This document shows positions 43,027 to 52,016 of a DNA stretch of 64,000 nucleotides, in pieces. Under the pieces are notes generated by a model. The model saw nothing but the letters and a program-made list of their open reading frames with translations. It was not told the DNA's origin and did no database searches. This DNA comes from Desulfosporosinus cupriresistens (GTDB lineage Bacteria > Bacillota > Desulfitobacteriia > Desulfitobacteriales > Desulfitobacteriaceae). Positions within the stretch are counted from its first letter, which is position 1, and each line of letters opens with the position of its first letter. Location of the stretch: positions 24,360 through 88,359 of the forward strand of contig NZ_MASS01000014.1 of NCBI RefSeq assembly GCF_001707885.1. Direction: 5' to 3'. Position numbers and translations under genes: made by a program.

Positions 43027-43846
43027 TTACACACGACGTCTAATCAAGAGCGGGGCTCGCGCTCAGAAATCTATGGGTCAGAATTTTTTGATGAGTGACG
43101 AAGTGATCAATTGTATTGTTGCTGCCAGTACGTTGCACCCGGAGGTTCCACTCGTTGAAATTGGGCCAGGTCTTGGTGTGTTAACCCGAATTCTTGCCAC
43201 AAAAGTTCAAAAGATGTGGGCAGTAGAGCTAGATAGACATAAAATTGGAGTTTTGAACAAAGAACTCAAGGGCCTTCCTATAGAAATTATTAATCAAGAT
43301 GCTTTAAAGCTGGATCTAAATGAATTATGGGGAGATCAAATGGGCTATTTGGTAGGGAATTTGCCTTACTATATTACAAGTCCGTTAATCATGCATTTTC
43401 TTGAGCAAACAGACCGTTTAAGTGGGATGACGATTATGGTGCAAAAAGAAGTAGCTGACCGAATTGCGGCCCTACCAGGAAGTAAGACCTACGGTGTTTT
43501 ATCCATTGCAGTTCAGATTTCAGCCAAAGTTACTAAAATAATGGATGTTTTACCTAGTTCATTTTGGCCAGCTCCAAAAGTCACGTCTGCTGTAATTAGA
43601 TTAGACCTTCGACCTTATTCGGGGTTTGATGTGGATAAGAGGGAGTTTTTTCAAGTGGTCAAAGCGGCTTTTAGTCAGCGGCGCAAGACGTTAGGTAATT
43701 CACTAGCGGGTGGATTAGGGCTAAGAAAAGAAGAGGTCATCGAACGAATGCAAGGTGCAGGAATATCTGATGGGCGGCGAGCAGAATCATTGAGTATTGA
43801 TGAGTTTCAGGCATTAACAAAAGCTTTTTCGCAACATAACTCCTAA
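43010..43846 (+). CDS. rsmA: 16S rRNA dimethyladenosine transferase (KsgA/RsmA)
   Basis: Dimethylates A1518 and A1519 of 16S rRNA. 278 residues: GQNFLMSDEVI, SAM-binding VEIGPGLGVLTRILA, the NLPYYITSPL catalytic motif, and KAAFSQRRKTLGNSL. ATG 43010 with GAGGAGG upstream inside rnmV; the longer frame is rejected. Confidence 0.97.
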   Translation: MESAADYTRRLIKSGARAQKSMGQNFLMSDEVINCIVAASTLHPEVPLVEIGPGLGVLTRILATKVQKMWAVELDRHKIGVLNKELKGLPIEIINQDALKLDLNELWGDQMGYLVGNLPYYITSPLIMHFLEQTDRLSGMTIMVQKEVADRIAALPGSKTYGVLSIAVQISAKVTKIMDVLPSSFWPAPKVTSAVIRLDLRPYSGFDVDKREFFQVVKAAFSQRRKTLGNSLAGGLGLRKEEVIERMQGAGISDGRRAESLSIDEFQALTKAFSQHNS

Positions 43847-43916
43847 CAATGATTGTCTAATCTTACTAGTCTAAACTTTAGCTTGAGTGAGTTAGAATAT
43901 TACAAAGGTTTAGTTT

Positions 43917-43952
43917 AAGAAAGTCCCTTCCGATAGGGTCTTTCTTTTTTTC
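43917..43952 (+). terminator. Intrinsic terminator after rsmA
   Basis: AAGAAAGTCCCT-TCCGAT-AGGGTCTTTCTT with a long T-run. Confidence 0.85.
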
Positions 43953-44059
43953 TTAAAAGAGAGCATAAAAGAGGCGAAATTCCCGAACTATAAGAAAGCC
44001 TAAGTGTATCTAAAGTAATTAGGGTCACGGCGATAAGGATTACGGAGGGTGAACCAGGG

Positions 44060-44653
44060 TTGGGTAAAATAAGCAACGAACGTTTCATGAGATGGTCGAG
44101 CGTTATCGCCACAATGGCGACTACAGTGATAGCGCTCACTGCATTGATTACCGTCTATTTGACAATAACAGCATGGAAAGTACAACAGAATACTTCACGA
44201 CCTTATTTCGTTTTAAAAGAGTCTCCTATAGTTGACCTAAATAATGAACTCAGCTTGGAGTTGAAATTCAATAATGTGGGAATACATCCTGCTGTCAATC
44301 TTTCAAGCGAGACAATTGTCTTTGATGATCGTTTATCCGGAAACCCGATTCATCATGATGAATCAGCCATTGTTAATGAAATTTCTAAGGATGCTTCGTC
44401 GAGCTTAGTTATGATCATACCTAGTGATAAGATTAATCCTAAACAACCTAATGTTAATGCACAATATGTAGTTGTTGACTTACAGTATGATGATCCCATC
44501 TTAAGTAAATCCTTCAACCAAACAATTTACATGAAGTGGAATGGGGTTCTAGAGGGAAAATTGCAACCCACTGTGCACGTACGGGTGGAAGAAAAGGCAA
44601 AAATTCTAGAATACTTTAAGAAGCATGATATTGATCCTAAAATTAGGAGCTAG
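44060..44653 (+). CDS. Membrane-anchored protein of unknown function
   Basis: 197 residues with one N-terminal membrane helix (VIATMATTVIALTALITVYLTI) followed by an extracytoplasmic beta-rich stretch (LSLELKFNNVGIHPAVNLSS, VVVDLQYDDPILSKSF). No family recognised. TTG 44060 has GGAGGGTG about 8 bases upstream; ATG 44090 is an alternative. It stands alone between two terminators, an insertion relative to the B. subtilis order. Confidence 0.7.
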   Translation: MGKISNERFMRWSSVIATMATTVIALTALITVYLTITAWKVQQNTSRPYFVLKESPIVDLNNELSLELKFNNVGIHPAVNLSSETIVFDDRLSGNPIHHDESAIVNEISKDASSSLVMIIPSDKINPKQPNVNAQYVVVDLQYDDPILSKSFNQTIYMKWNGVLEGKLQPTVHVRVEEKAKILEYFKKHDIDPKIRS

Positions 44654-44713
44654 GCGCATAACTTAACCAAAATAGCTCAATAAAATATCATGATTGTATA
44701 ATTGCAAGGTTAT

Positions 44714-44750
44714 AAAGGGCTGAGACAATGTGTCCCAGCCCTTTGCTTTG
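44714..44750. terminator. Terminator hairpin between convergent genes
   Basis: AAAGGGCTGAGACA-ATG-TGTCCCAGCCCTTT (one mismatch). Short T-rich flank on the plus side. Confidence 0.65.
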
Positions 44751-44785
44751 GTTATTCTGTGTTACATTATTTTTTTCTGATAGTC

Positions 44786-45670
44786 TTATTTGGATCTACT
44801 AAGGTCAATAGAGTCGGAATGACCTAAGATTGGAGTAAAAGATCCAGGGATAATAACATGCTGTTCATAAAACATGTCATGAGACCTTAGAGACTGATCC
44901 CAATTCTGAAGGAGATCAAATCGTCGTTCTAGGTGATAACCCAGTAATTCATGTTTGCCGAGTGTGCGAGTTAGAGGTTTATTTTGAACAAGAGCTAATC
45001 CCATGAGGCAATCCCCAATGATCGTTTCAGCAATTAGGCGAGCATGCTGCCGATGTTTTCTTGGAGAATGCAGTGTTTCGTGGGGTATGGATGTAGCTAC
45101 TTTAATGTTCAGGCCACTTTCCTTGGCCCAATACAAGGTGAGTGGGGGGATTGCAATGGCTTCGAGAGGAAGGAGTCGTAACGCGTGCAGGGAAAGTGCG
45201 TGTGGACCATGCGTTGGAGTAGCTAGGCCTAGTGTTTTAAAGAGATCAAGTTCTCGGTTGAGCTTTGCCCGGAATTTAAGGACAAGGTTAGCTAGTTTTT
45301 GGCGATGTGTAATATATGGATAGCAATTGGTTAAAGCGACATCAATGCCAGAATGGACGGTAGCTAGAAGAGACATGAGATTTGGATAAATATCCCCAGA
45401 CATATCGCCGTCGAGAAACAATGCCCCGTTGGCTCCCAAATTTCGAGCGTAAAGAGCGCCAACAGCTCGTGGTATATCAATTCCTAAGGGGTCTGAAAAA
45501 TAAAGAATATGAATACGATTATCGGGTATCGAACGAGCAAGTTCTAATGTTCGGTCTGTGCAGCCGTTAAGAACTAAAATGATGTAGCTGACTGGGAGAC
45601 GTAAAACTGTGGTTAAGACTGCCAAGATGCTCTTTTCTTCATTTTTGGCGGGTATGACTGCTGCGAACAT
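44786..45670 (-). CDS. Glycosyltransferase family 2 protein
   Basis: 294 residues of GT-A fold: MFAAVIPAKNEEKSILAVL (nucleotide-binding start), ILVLNGCTDRTLELAR, and the metal-binding LFLDGDMSGDIYPN. The rest is His/Arg rich without membrane helices, so it is probably cytosolic. Acceptor and sugar cannot be told. GGAGGGCC precedes the ATG. It is transcribed away from yabG, and its location within a sporulation-rich stretch hints at, but does not show, a spore role. Confidence 0.83.
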   Translation of the reverse strand: MFAAVIPAKNEEKSILAVLTTVLRLPVSYIILVLNGCTDRTLELARSIPDNRIHILYFSDPLGIDIPRAVGALYARNLGANGALFLDGDMSGDIYPNLMSLLATVHSGIDVALTNCYPYITHRQKLANLVLKFRAKLNRELDLFKTLGLATPTHGPHALSLHALRLLPLEAIAIPPLTLYWAKESGLNIKVATSIPHETLHSPRKHRQHARLIAETIIGDCLMGLALVQNKPLTRTLGKHELLGYHLERRFDLLQNWDQSLRSHDMFYEQHVIIPGSFTPILGHSDSIDLSRSK

Positions 45671-45743
45671 CTTAGGCCCTCCTTTTATTTACAATTACTA
45701 TAATCTATGCCATTTATTTCTGTTTGACATAGTATATAGTAAA

Positions 45744-45777
45744 TTCGTAGTTCGTAGTTCCAACTACAAACCACGAA
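45744..45777. repeat. Near-perfect stem-loop in the yabG leader
   Basis: TTCGTAGTTCGTAGTT-CC-AACTACAAACCACGAA, 14 of 16 pairs. Belongs to the TCGAA/TAGTTCG word family seen near 58220. It lies about 10 bases past a sigma-K-like -10 (CATAGTATA at 45728) for which no matching -35 was found. Confidence 0.6.
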
Positions 45778-45802
45778 TATCGAACCACGAGGAGGTTAGG
45801 CT

Positions 45803-46639
45803 ATGTTTCACGTTGGGGATATTGTGGCGCGGCTTTCACACCGACAGGATATTTTCTTTCGCATTGACCAGTTAAACTCGAATGTTAATGGGGAACGTTC
45901 GGCCATTCTCAAAGGGCTCAATTTAAGGCTATTAGCAGATGCTCCGGTCACAGATCTTGTTTCGAAGAGGCCGATGGAGATTGCGAACTATGAGCGTGAA
46001 GATAATAAAATGATTTATAAGAAACTACACAAGCTAACCAGTCAAAGGAAAGTGGATCAAGATGATCAAAGGGAATTTTTCGAGATTCCGGGACGGGTGT
46101 TGCAGCTTGACGGTGACCAAGATTATTTAAGCCAGTGTATCAAGACGTATCGACAAATGGGAATTGAAGCTAAAGGGATTTGCAAATCTGAGATAGAACA
46201 ACCAAGAGTAATTCGCAAGATATTACAAGAGAATCCGGCTGATATCCTGGTATTAACAGGTCATGACGGATTTATTAACGGAAAAATAGATTTTCATAGT
46301 ATGGACAGTTATCGGAGTTCACGCTATTTTGTGGAATCTGTCTTGGAGGCCCGGCGTTTTCAGCATAACCGGGATGCTTTAGTAATCTTTGCAGGAGCTT
46401 GTCAATCCAATTATGAGGCGATTCTTTCAGCCGGGGCCAATTTTGCTTCATCACCGAAACGCATGTTGATTCATGCCTTTGACCCAGTCTTCATCGTTGA
46501 GCGAATTGCCTTTACCCCAACTGACCAAATTGTTTCAGTGAAGGATATTCTCATGCATACTATTACTGGGACGGATGGGATTGGAGGGGTTGAGACGAGA
46601 GGGCAGATGCGGCGGGGATATCCTAGAAGCCCTTATTAA
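45803..46639 (+). CDS. yabG: Sporulation-specific protease YabG
   Basis: Cysteine-type peptidase that processes spore coat and (in clostridia) germination proteins. 278 residues, family length, with VGDIVARLSHRQDIFFRI, ILVLTGHDGFING (His) and VIFAGACQSNYEAIL (Cys). GAGGAGG upstream of the ATG. Order rnmV-rsmA-yabG as in B. subtilis, with two genes inserted between. Confidence 0.95.
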   Translation: MFHVGDIVARLSHRQDIFFRIDQLNSNVNGERSAILKGLNLRLLADAPVTDLVSKRPMEIANYEREDNKMIYKKLHKLTSQRKVDQDDQREFFEIPGRVLQLDGDQDYLSQCIKTYRQMGIEAKGICKSEIEQPRVIRKILQENPADILVLTGHDGFINGKIDFHSMDSYRSSRYFVESVLEARRFQHNRDALVIFAGACQSNYEAILSAGANFASSPKRMLIHAFDPVFIVERIAFTPTDQIVSVKDILMHTITGTDGIGGVETRGQMRRGYPRSPY

Positions 46640-46689
46640 AAGGGGCGAGGGAGAGGTACCATCACCCCTGTCTACTTGTAGCATCAAGG

Positions 46690-46745
46690 AAAAAGTGTGA
46701 TCTAGGCAGTAGTAAAATAAGAGCTGCCTGGATCACACTTTTTTA
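46690..46745. terminator. Bidirectional terminator between yabG and the transpeptidase
   Basis: AAAAGTGTGATCTAGGCAG pairs with CTGCCTGGATCACACTTTT (one mismatch) with T-runs on both strands. Confidence 0.85.
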
Positions 46746-47081
46746 ACGTTCAATGATCACTGGAGTTCCAATTTCGACGCGTTGGAAGAGGGCTTCGACG
46801 TCGTGGTTATGCATACGGATACATCCTTTGGACACGGCTTGCCCAATACTTGCTGAGTTATTTGTTCCATGAATTCCATAATGAGGAATTGAAAGCCCCA
46901 TCCACCGGCTACCAAAGAGACCGCCGGGATAAACTGTTTTAGTAGCAATGGTGTAGTGGCCATGGGGTGTAGGGGTTGCTCCTTTGCCAACTGCAATTGG
47001 GTAATGGTGGATCAGTCGATTTCCTTCATAAAGCTCTAACTGTCGACGAGCGGTATGAATAACAATTAAACGGTTGGGCAT
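46743..47081 (-). CDS. L,D-transpeptidase (YkuD domain)
   Basis: 112 residues, a stand-alone YkuD catalytic domain: YTIATKTVYPGGLFGSRWMG, His71 in GIHGTNN, and Cys87 in SKGCIRMHN. Such enzymes make 3-3 peptidoglycan cross-links or attach proteins. No signal peptide or LysM domain, unlike longer family members; a spore-associated role, as for B. subtilis YkuD, is an inference. Ribosome binding site GGAGGC precedes the ATG. Confidence 0.9.
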   Translation of the reverse strand: MPNRLIVIHTARRQLELYEGNRLIHHYPIAVGKGATPTPHGHYTIATKTVYPGGLFGSRWMGLSIPHYGIHGTNNSASIGQAVSKGCIRMHNHDVEALFQRVEIGTPVIIER

Positions 47082-47124
47082 TGAGCGGGAGCCTCCTTTC
47101 TTGGGTAATTGAGTTCTACTATCA

Positions 47125-47153
47125 GAAAGTATAAACTTCCGTTATATACTTTC
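47125..47153. repeat. Inverted repeat GAAAGTATA/TATACTTTC
   Basis: Nine-base perfect arms around an 11-base loop. Counterpart of 4238-4265 and, like it, precedes a modular repeat. Confidence 0.6.
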
Positions 47154-47160
47154 TAAGCAT

Positions 47161-47360
47161 AAGTGCAACTAGGCAGTCGCCTTCGCTAAGGGTCCCTTCT
47201 CGCCATCACGGCGCCTAGCCATCCTGCAAGAAGGCTAATATGTGCGAAGACAGTGTCTTCGGGCGGCGCTCTAACCTCGAACGTCGTGTTCGAGTCATGG
47301 CTTCAGGGACACTCGACCATCCATGGTCAGCGCTTGGCGCCAGCCAAGTTTTCTTTATAT
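47161..47360 (+). repeat. Modular dispersed repeat, copy 4 (most complete)
   Basis: AAGTGCAACTAGGC left end, core with CTGCAAGAAGGCTAATATG, a TCGAACGTCGTGTTCGAG palindrome, the CAGGGACACTCGACC module and the right end CTTGGC-GCCA-GCCAAG then TTTTCTTTATAT. It occupies most of the 364-base gap upstream of cphB. Confidence 0.75.
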
Positions 47361-47445
47361 CTCATGGTATGTTAGCAATTAATTAATGTTCTTTGCATAA
47401 TTAAACCCTCTTTAGGTGGAAAATATACGGACTGGAGGGATCAGT

Positions 47446-48246
47446 TTGACTGAACATGTGGAAGGAAAACTGCTTATCATCGGTGGTGCAGAAGATAAAA
47501 AGAACGAGTGTAAAATCCTTAAACGTTTTGTCCAGGAGTCGGGTGGTAGGGAAAGCCGTATCACGGTCCTGACAGCTGCGACAGAATACCCGCTCCAAGT
47601 AGGGACAGAATATCATTCCTTGTTTCTCGAACTGGGAGCCCAAGAAGTGCAGGTTTTAGATGTTTTAGACCGGACTCAGGCAAATAGACAAGGGATCGAA
47701 AGGGAGTTGGAAAAATCGACGGGGGTCTTTTTCACTGGGGGGGATCAACTGAGGATCACTGGTTTGCTGGGGGGGACCTTGCTCGGCAGGATGTTAGAGC
47801 GACTATATGAACAGGGCGTAATTATTGCGGGAACGAGTGCAGGGGCTTCTGTTATGTCGGATACGATGATTGTCGGAGGAGAAGCAGGAACGGCGAAGAA
47901 GGATACCTTGACGATGGCACCAGGCTTGGGATTGTTACGTTCCGTCGTAATTGATCAACACTTTGCTCAACGTGGGCGAATCGGACGTCTCTTATCGGCA
48001 ATCTCTCAAAATCCCTATGTTCTCGGTGTGGGGATTGATGAAGATACGGCTATTTTAGTACAGTCTGATGCGCGTTTTTTAGTCGTTGGAACTAATACGG
48101 TAACTGTGGTAGATGCGTCTTCCTCCACCACAACGAACGTTTCGGAAACGACACCGGGGCAAGCCTTGGTTTTGAGTCCAATTTTGATGCATGTTCTATC
48201 CGATGGCTATGGATTTGATCTAAAACGTCGAGTTTCCTTACTTTAG
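47446..48246 (+). CDS. cphB: Cyanophycinase
   Basis: Serine peptidase (S51) that degrades the Asp-Arg polymer cyanophycin to beta-Asp-Arg dipeptides. 266 residues: GKLLIIGGAEDKKNE, FTGGDQLRITGLLGG, the nucleophile in AGTSAGASVMSDTMI, and VIDQHFAQRGRIGRL. TTG 47446 has GGAGGG 6 bases upstream; GTG 47416 is less likely. Forms a pair with cphA, 97 bases downstream. Confidence 0.95.
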   Translation: MTEHVEGKLLIIGGAEDKKNECKILKRFVQESGGRESRITVLTAATEYPLQVGTEYHSLFLELGAQEVQVLDVLDRTQANRQGIERELEKSTGVFFTGGDQLRITGLLGGTLLGRMLERLYEQGVIIAGTSAGASVMSDTMIVGGEAGTAKKDTLTMAPGLGLLRSVVIDQHFAQRGRIGRLLSAISQNPYVLGVGIDEDTAILVQSDARFLVVGTNTVTVVDASSSTTTNVSETTPGQALVLSPILMHVLSDGYGFDLKRRVSLL

Positions 48247-48343
48247 ACAAGAGATTGACCTAATTAGGGAATACCAAGAGGAAAAAGGGTTAAAACTAGG
48301 GGTGTATATTACCCATTGCTGCGGAAGGGAGAACAACAACATA

Positions 48344-51001
48344 ATGGAGATTAGAGAAATCCAAGCGATCGAAGGGGCCAATGTTTACAGTCATCGGCCG
48401 ATTATTCGAGCGATTGTGGATCTCCAAGAATGGACCGAACGATTTAGTAATGAATTGGGAGATTTTAGTCTGCGTCTCGTCGAGCATTTACCGACCTTGG
48501 CAGATCACTATTGTTCAAGAGGTAAACTTGGTGGATTTCTAGAGCGGTTACAAGAGGGAACCCTTATTGGACATGTCATTGAACATGTGACCATCGACCT
48601 TTTGACACAAGCTGGGCAAACCATTAAATATGGTAAGACTATGGCAATGTTGGATCAACCAGGTTGGTATAAGATTATTTTTAACTACGAGGCTAAAGAG
48701 GGAGCTGTTGAGGCCTTTAAACAAGGGTTCGCTCTTGTGAAGACTCTTCTGAATCAAGAATCTTTTGATGTAATATATGCCGTAAATTGCATAAAAAAGG
48801 TAATGAATGAATACAAGTTAGGGGTTTCAACGCAAGTTATCGTTGAAGCATGTCAGGAACGAGGAATTCCTGTACATCGTCTCAATGAGGGGAGCTTGCT
48901 GCAATTGGGGTACGGACGGAATCAACGTCGTATTCAAGCAACAATAACGGGTGCAACTTCTAGTATCGCTGTAGACATTGCCTGTGATAAAGAAATGACT
49001 AAGAAAATACTGAACGATGGTGGGGTTCCCGTACCTTGGGGCTATATTGTGAGGACGGAAGAGGAAGCTGCTCAAGCCTTCCTGGATATGAAAACGGCTG
49101 TTGTAATTAAACCATTGCATGGAAACCAAGGTAAAGGGGTAACCCTTTGCCTAACGAGCGCGTCAGAAGTTAGGGCTGCGTTTAGGGTCGCTCAAACTTA
49201 TGGGGATTGGGTTATCATTGAAGAGTACATTGCGGGGCAACATTATCGATTGGTTGTCGTAGGAGATTGTCTAATTGCTGCGGCGAAGCGGGTTCCAGCC
49301 CATGTAATTGGAGATGGCTCGTCTACGATTGCCGAGTTGGTGGAGCAAACGAATGCGGACCCTATACGTGGGGATGACCATGAGAAGGCCTTAACAAAGA
49401 TTGTAATTGACCCCGTGGTGCTTTTAACTCTTGCCCAAAGGCAATTGACTCTATCATCCGTTCTTGAACTTGGGGAAGTGGTTTATTTGCGTGACAGTGC
49501 TAATTTAAGCACTGGGGGAATCGCTGAGGATGTGACGGACTTGGTACATCCGGATAATGTAGATTTAGCAGTATGCACAGCCAAGCTGATTGGTTTGGAC
49601 GTTGCAGGCATTGATTTAGTAATTGAGGATATTGAATCGTCCTATCGCGAAGGAAATGGACATATTATTGAAGTCAATGCAGCACCAGGAATTCGTATGC
49701 ATCATTTTCCGAGCGTTGGTAAAGCGCGTGAGGTAGGCAAGGCCATCGTCGAGCAAGTGTTACCTTCGGGAAATGGAAGAATTCCTATCATCTCGATAAC
49801 AGGTACTAACGGGAAAACTACCACGACTCGTATGATCAACAAAATGCTTAAAGATCAGCATCTTTTAGTGGGCATGACTTCCACAGATGGGATCTATATC
49901 AATCAAAAATTGTGGATTAAGGGAGATATGACCGGACCAGAGAGTGCAAGAATTGTCTTGAGACATCCTGATGTCCAAGTAGCCGTTCTAGAAACAGCAC
50001 GCGGTGGCATTCTCCGAGCAGGCTTAGGCTATGAATATGCCGATGTAGCGGTTATAACGAATGTTTCCAATGATCATCTAGGTCAGTATGGTATAGAGAC
50101 GCTCGAAGATATAGCCCATGTCAAGAGTCTGGTCGCTGAGGTTGTCAAGCCTCATAGCTACGTGGTATTGAATGCGGATGATCTCCATGTAGTGCACATG
50201 GCGCAGCGTACGAAAGGGAAAATTATCCTCTTTAGTACTGAAAAGGACAACTTTTATGTTCGTAAACATTTGGGGTTAGGAGGAACAGCCGTCTTTGTGC
50301 GCCGAGGGATGATCTTAATTTGTCAGGGTTCACAAAGTTTTAAAATCTGTTCGGTGAAACAGATTCCTGTGACCTGGGAAGGGAAAGCCAAACATAATAT
50401 TCATAATGCCTTAGCGGCAGTTGCAACAGGATGGGCATTAGGACTAAGTGCTGCGGCGATTCGGAATTCTCTTCAAGATTTTTCCTCGGATACAGAACAC
50501 AATCGAGGGCGACTAAATCTTTATGAGTTGGATGGAGTTCATGTTTTTGTTGACTATGGACATAATGCTGCTGGAATTCAAGAAGTGGCAAAAACACTTA
50601 AACAGTTCAAGGGGAGTTCGCTGGTGGGCTGTATAACGGTACCGGGTGATCGGCCAGATGAATCGATTTGCGAAGTTGGCAGGATAGCCGCTCAGAGTTT
50701 TCAACGTTTGATTATCCGAGAAGATGCTGATTTGCGTGGACGCAAACCGGGAGAGATTTCTCAACTTCTTTATGATGAAGCGGTGCAGAATGGAATGAGT
50801 CCGAATAAGATAAGAATCGTGCTTTCGGAAATAGAAGCCTTTCGAAATGGATTAGATAGTTGCGTTCCGGGGGACATTTTTGTGATGTTCTATGAACACC
50901 TTGAGCCAATTGAGGAGGAAATTCATAAGCGTTTGGAATTACAAAAGGCGTTATCATTTGAACCAGCGCAGAATGAATGGGTTGTTGGGGAAGAATTTTA
51001 G
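48344..51001 (+). CDS. cphA: Cyanophycin synthetase
   Basis: ATP-dependent polymerase that builds multi-L-arginyl-poly-L-aspartate. 885 residues: N-terminal domain to about 160, an ATP-grasp domain (about 200-470; VVIKPLHGNQGKGVTL, VIEEYIAGQHYRLVVVGD, IEVNAAPGIRMHHFP) that adds Asp, and a Mur-ligase-like domain from about 480 with P-loop GTNGKTTTTRM (residues 487-497), ETARGGILRAGLG and DYGHNAAGI that adds Arg. ATG 48344 with GGAAGGGAG upstream. All catalytic motifs are intact. Confidence 0.96.
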   Translation: MEIREIQAIEGANVYSHRPIIRAIVDLQEWTERFSNELGDFSLRLVEHLPTLADHYCSRGKLGGFLERLQEGTLIGHVIEHVTIDLLTQAGQTIKYGKTMAMLDQPGWYKIIFNYEAKEGAVEAFKQGFALVKTLLNQESFDVIYAVNCIKKVMNEYKLGVSTQVIVEACQERGIPVHRLNEGSLLQLGYGRNQRRIQATITGATSSIAVDIACDKEMTKKILNDGGVPVPWGYIVRTEEEAAQAFLDMKTAVVIKPLHGNQGKGVTLCLTSASEVRAAFRVAQTYGDWVIIEEYIAGQHYRLVVVGDCLIAAAKRVPAHVIGDGSSTIAELVEQTNADPIRGDDHEKALTKIVIDPVVLLTLAQRQLTLSSVLELGEVVYLRDSANLSTGGIAEDVTDLVHPDNVDLAVCTAKLIGLDVAGIDLVIEDIESSYREGNGHIIEVNAAPGIRMHHFPSVGKAREVGKAIVEQVLPSGNGRIPIISITGTNGKTTTTRMINKMLKDQHLLVGMTSTDGIYINQKLWIKGDMTGPESARIVLRHPDVQVAVLETARGGILRAGLGYEYADVAVITNVSNDHLGQYGIETLEDIAHVKSLVAEVVKPHSYVVLNADDLHVVHMAQRTKGKIILFSTEKDNFYVRKHLGLGGTAVFVRRGMILICQGSQSFKICSVKQIPVTWEGKAKHNIHNALAAVATGWALGLSAAAIRNSLQDFSSDTEHNRGRLNLYELDGVHVFVDYGHNAAGIQEVAKTLKQFKGSSLVGCITVPGDRPDESICEVGRIAAQSFQRLIIREDADLRGRKPGEISQLLYDEAVQNGMSPNKIRIVLSEIEAFRNGLDSCVPGDIFVMFYEHLEPIEEEIHKRLELQKALSFEPAQNEWVVGEEF

Positions 51002-51134
51002 GGATTAGGGAGGGGCGAGGATTATCTTCGTCCCTTTTGATTCTTATTTAACAAGGAGAAGTGCTGGATCTCCAACCCGAAAATATGTATAATGAAGGGA
51101 AATACATTCGTAATGTTCGGAAAGGGCAATGCAA

Positions 51135-52001
51135 ATGGAACAATCTTTTCTAACAACGTTCGCATACGCCAAGATTAATCTAGCCTTAGCCATTCCCGGA
51201 ATTCGGGAAGATGGGTATCATGAACTGCAAAGTGTCATGCAATCCATCGCCTTACACGATATTGTCCGGGTTCGGCGTAGCGGAGAGAAGGTTGTATGCC
51301 GTTGTGGAGCATTAAGTGGCTCAGGAAATTTAGCGTATAAGGCTGCTGTCTTATTTCAGGAACAGTGTGGCCTATCTGATGGGATTGAGATTGAGATCGA
51401 AAAAAGTATTCCGGTACAGGCTGGATTAGCTGGTGGGAGCACGGACGCGGCTGCGACGCTTCGTTTATTAAATCAACTTTATGAAGAACCTCTCGATAGG
51501 GAAGTACTCCTCGCACTTGCAGCGAGATGTGGTGCAGATGTGGCCTTCTGCCTGCAGGGAGGAACGATGTGGGCGACTGGACGCGGAGAGCAGCTTGAAG
51601 TATTGCCCACAGCTCCAAAGCTAGATCTTGTCTTAATTAAACCCTTTGCCGGAGTGAACACAAGGGAAGCCTATCGCCGCTTTGACGAAGTTGGGCAGTG
51701 TGGACATTTAACGCGAACGAATTGGGAAAATGCCTTAACCCAGAGGTCGACGCAGCAAATCGCAGATCTGCTTTATAATGATTTAGAGTCTGCCTCTATC
51801 CAAATGGTTCCTCAAATTTTGAAATTTAAGCAGCTCTTGCTTGAGGCAAAGTGTTACGGAGCCTTAATGTCTGGAAGCGGTTCCTGTGTATTTGGGATTG
51901 CTCAAGGAAGACAACACGCCATAGAGGTCGCTGGGCAGTTGAGAAAAAAAGGCTTTAAAAATGTTTGGGTTACAACAACGGTTGCAGAGGTTAAAGGATG
52001 A
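51135..52001 (+). CDS. ispE: 4-diphosphocytidyl-2-C-methyl-D-erythritol kinase
   Basis: GHMP kinase of the MEP pathway to isoprenoids. 288 residues: AYAKINLALAIPGIREDGYHEL, GHMP ATP loop PVQAGLAGGSTDAAATLRLL, ADVAFCLQGG, and GSGSCVFGI. ATG 51135 is 8 bases from GGAAAGGG; ATG 51129 would be only two bases away. Order ispE-purR-spoVG as in B. subtilis, with a gntR gene inserted. Confidence 0.95.
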   Translation: MEQSFLTTFAYAKINLALAIPGIREDGYHELQSVMQSIALHDIVRVRRSGEKVVCRCGALSGSGNLAYKAAVLFQEQCGLSDGIEIEIEKSIPVQAGLAGGSTDAAATLRLLNQLYEEPLDREVLLALAARCGADVAFCLQGGTMWATGRGEQLEVLPTAPKLDLVLIKPFAGVNTREAYRRFDEVGQCGHLTRTNWENALTQRSTQQIADLLYNDLESASIQMVPQILKFKQLLLEAKCYGALMSGSGSCVFGIAQGRQHAIEVAGQLRKKGFKNVWVTTTVAEVKG

Positions 52002-52016
52002 AAGGAGAGATATTTC

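Noticed and set aside
45728..45736. Sigma-K promoter of yabG
   Set aside because: The -10 CATAGTATA fits but no AC-type -35 is found at 16-17 bases; not listed as a feature.
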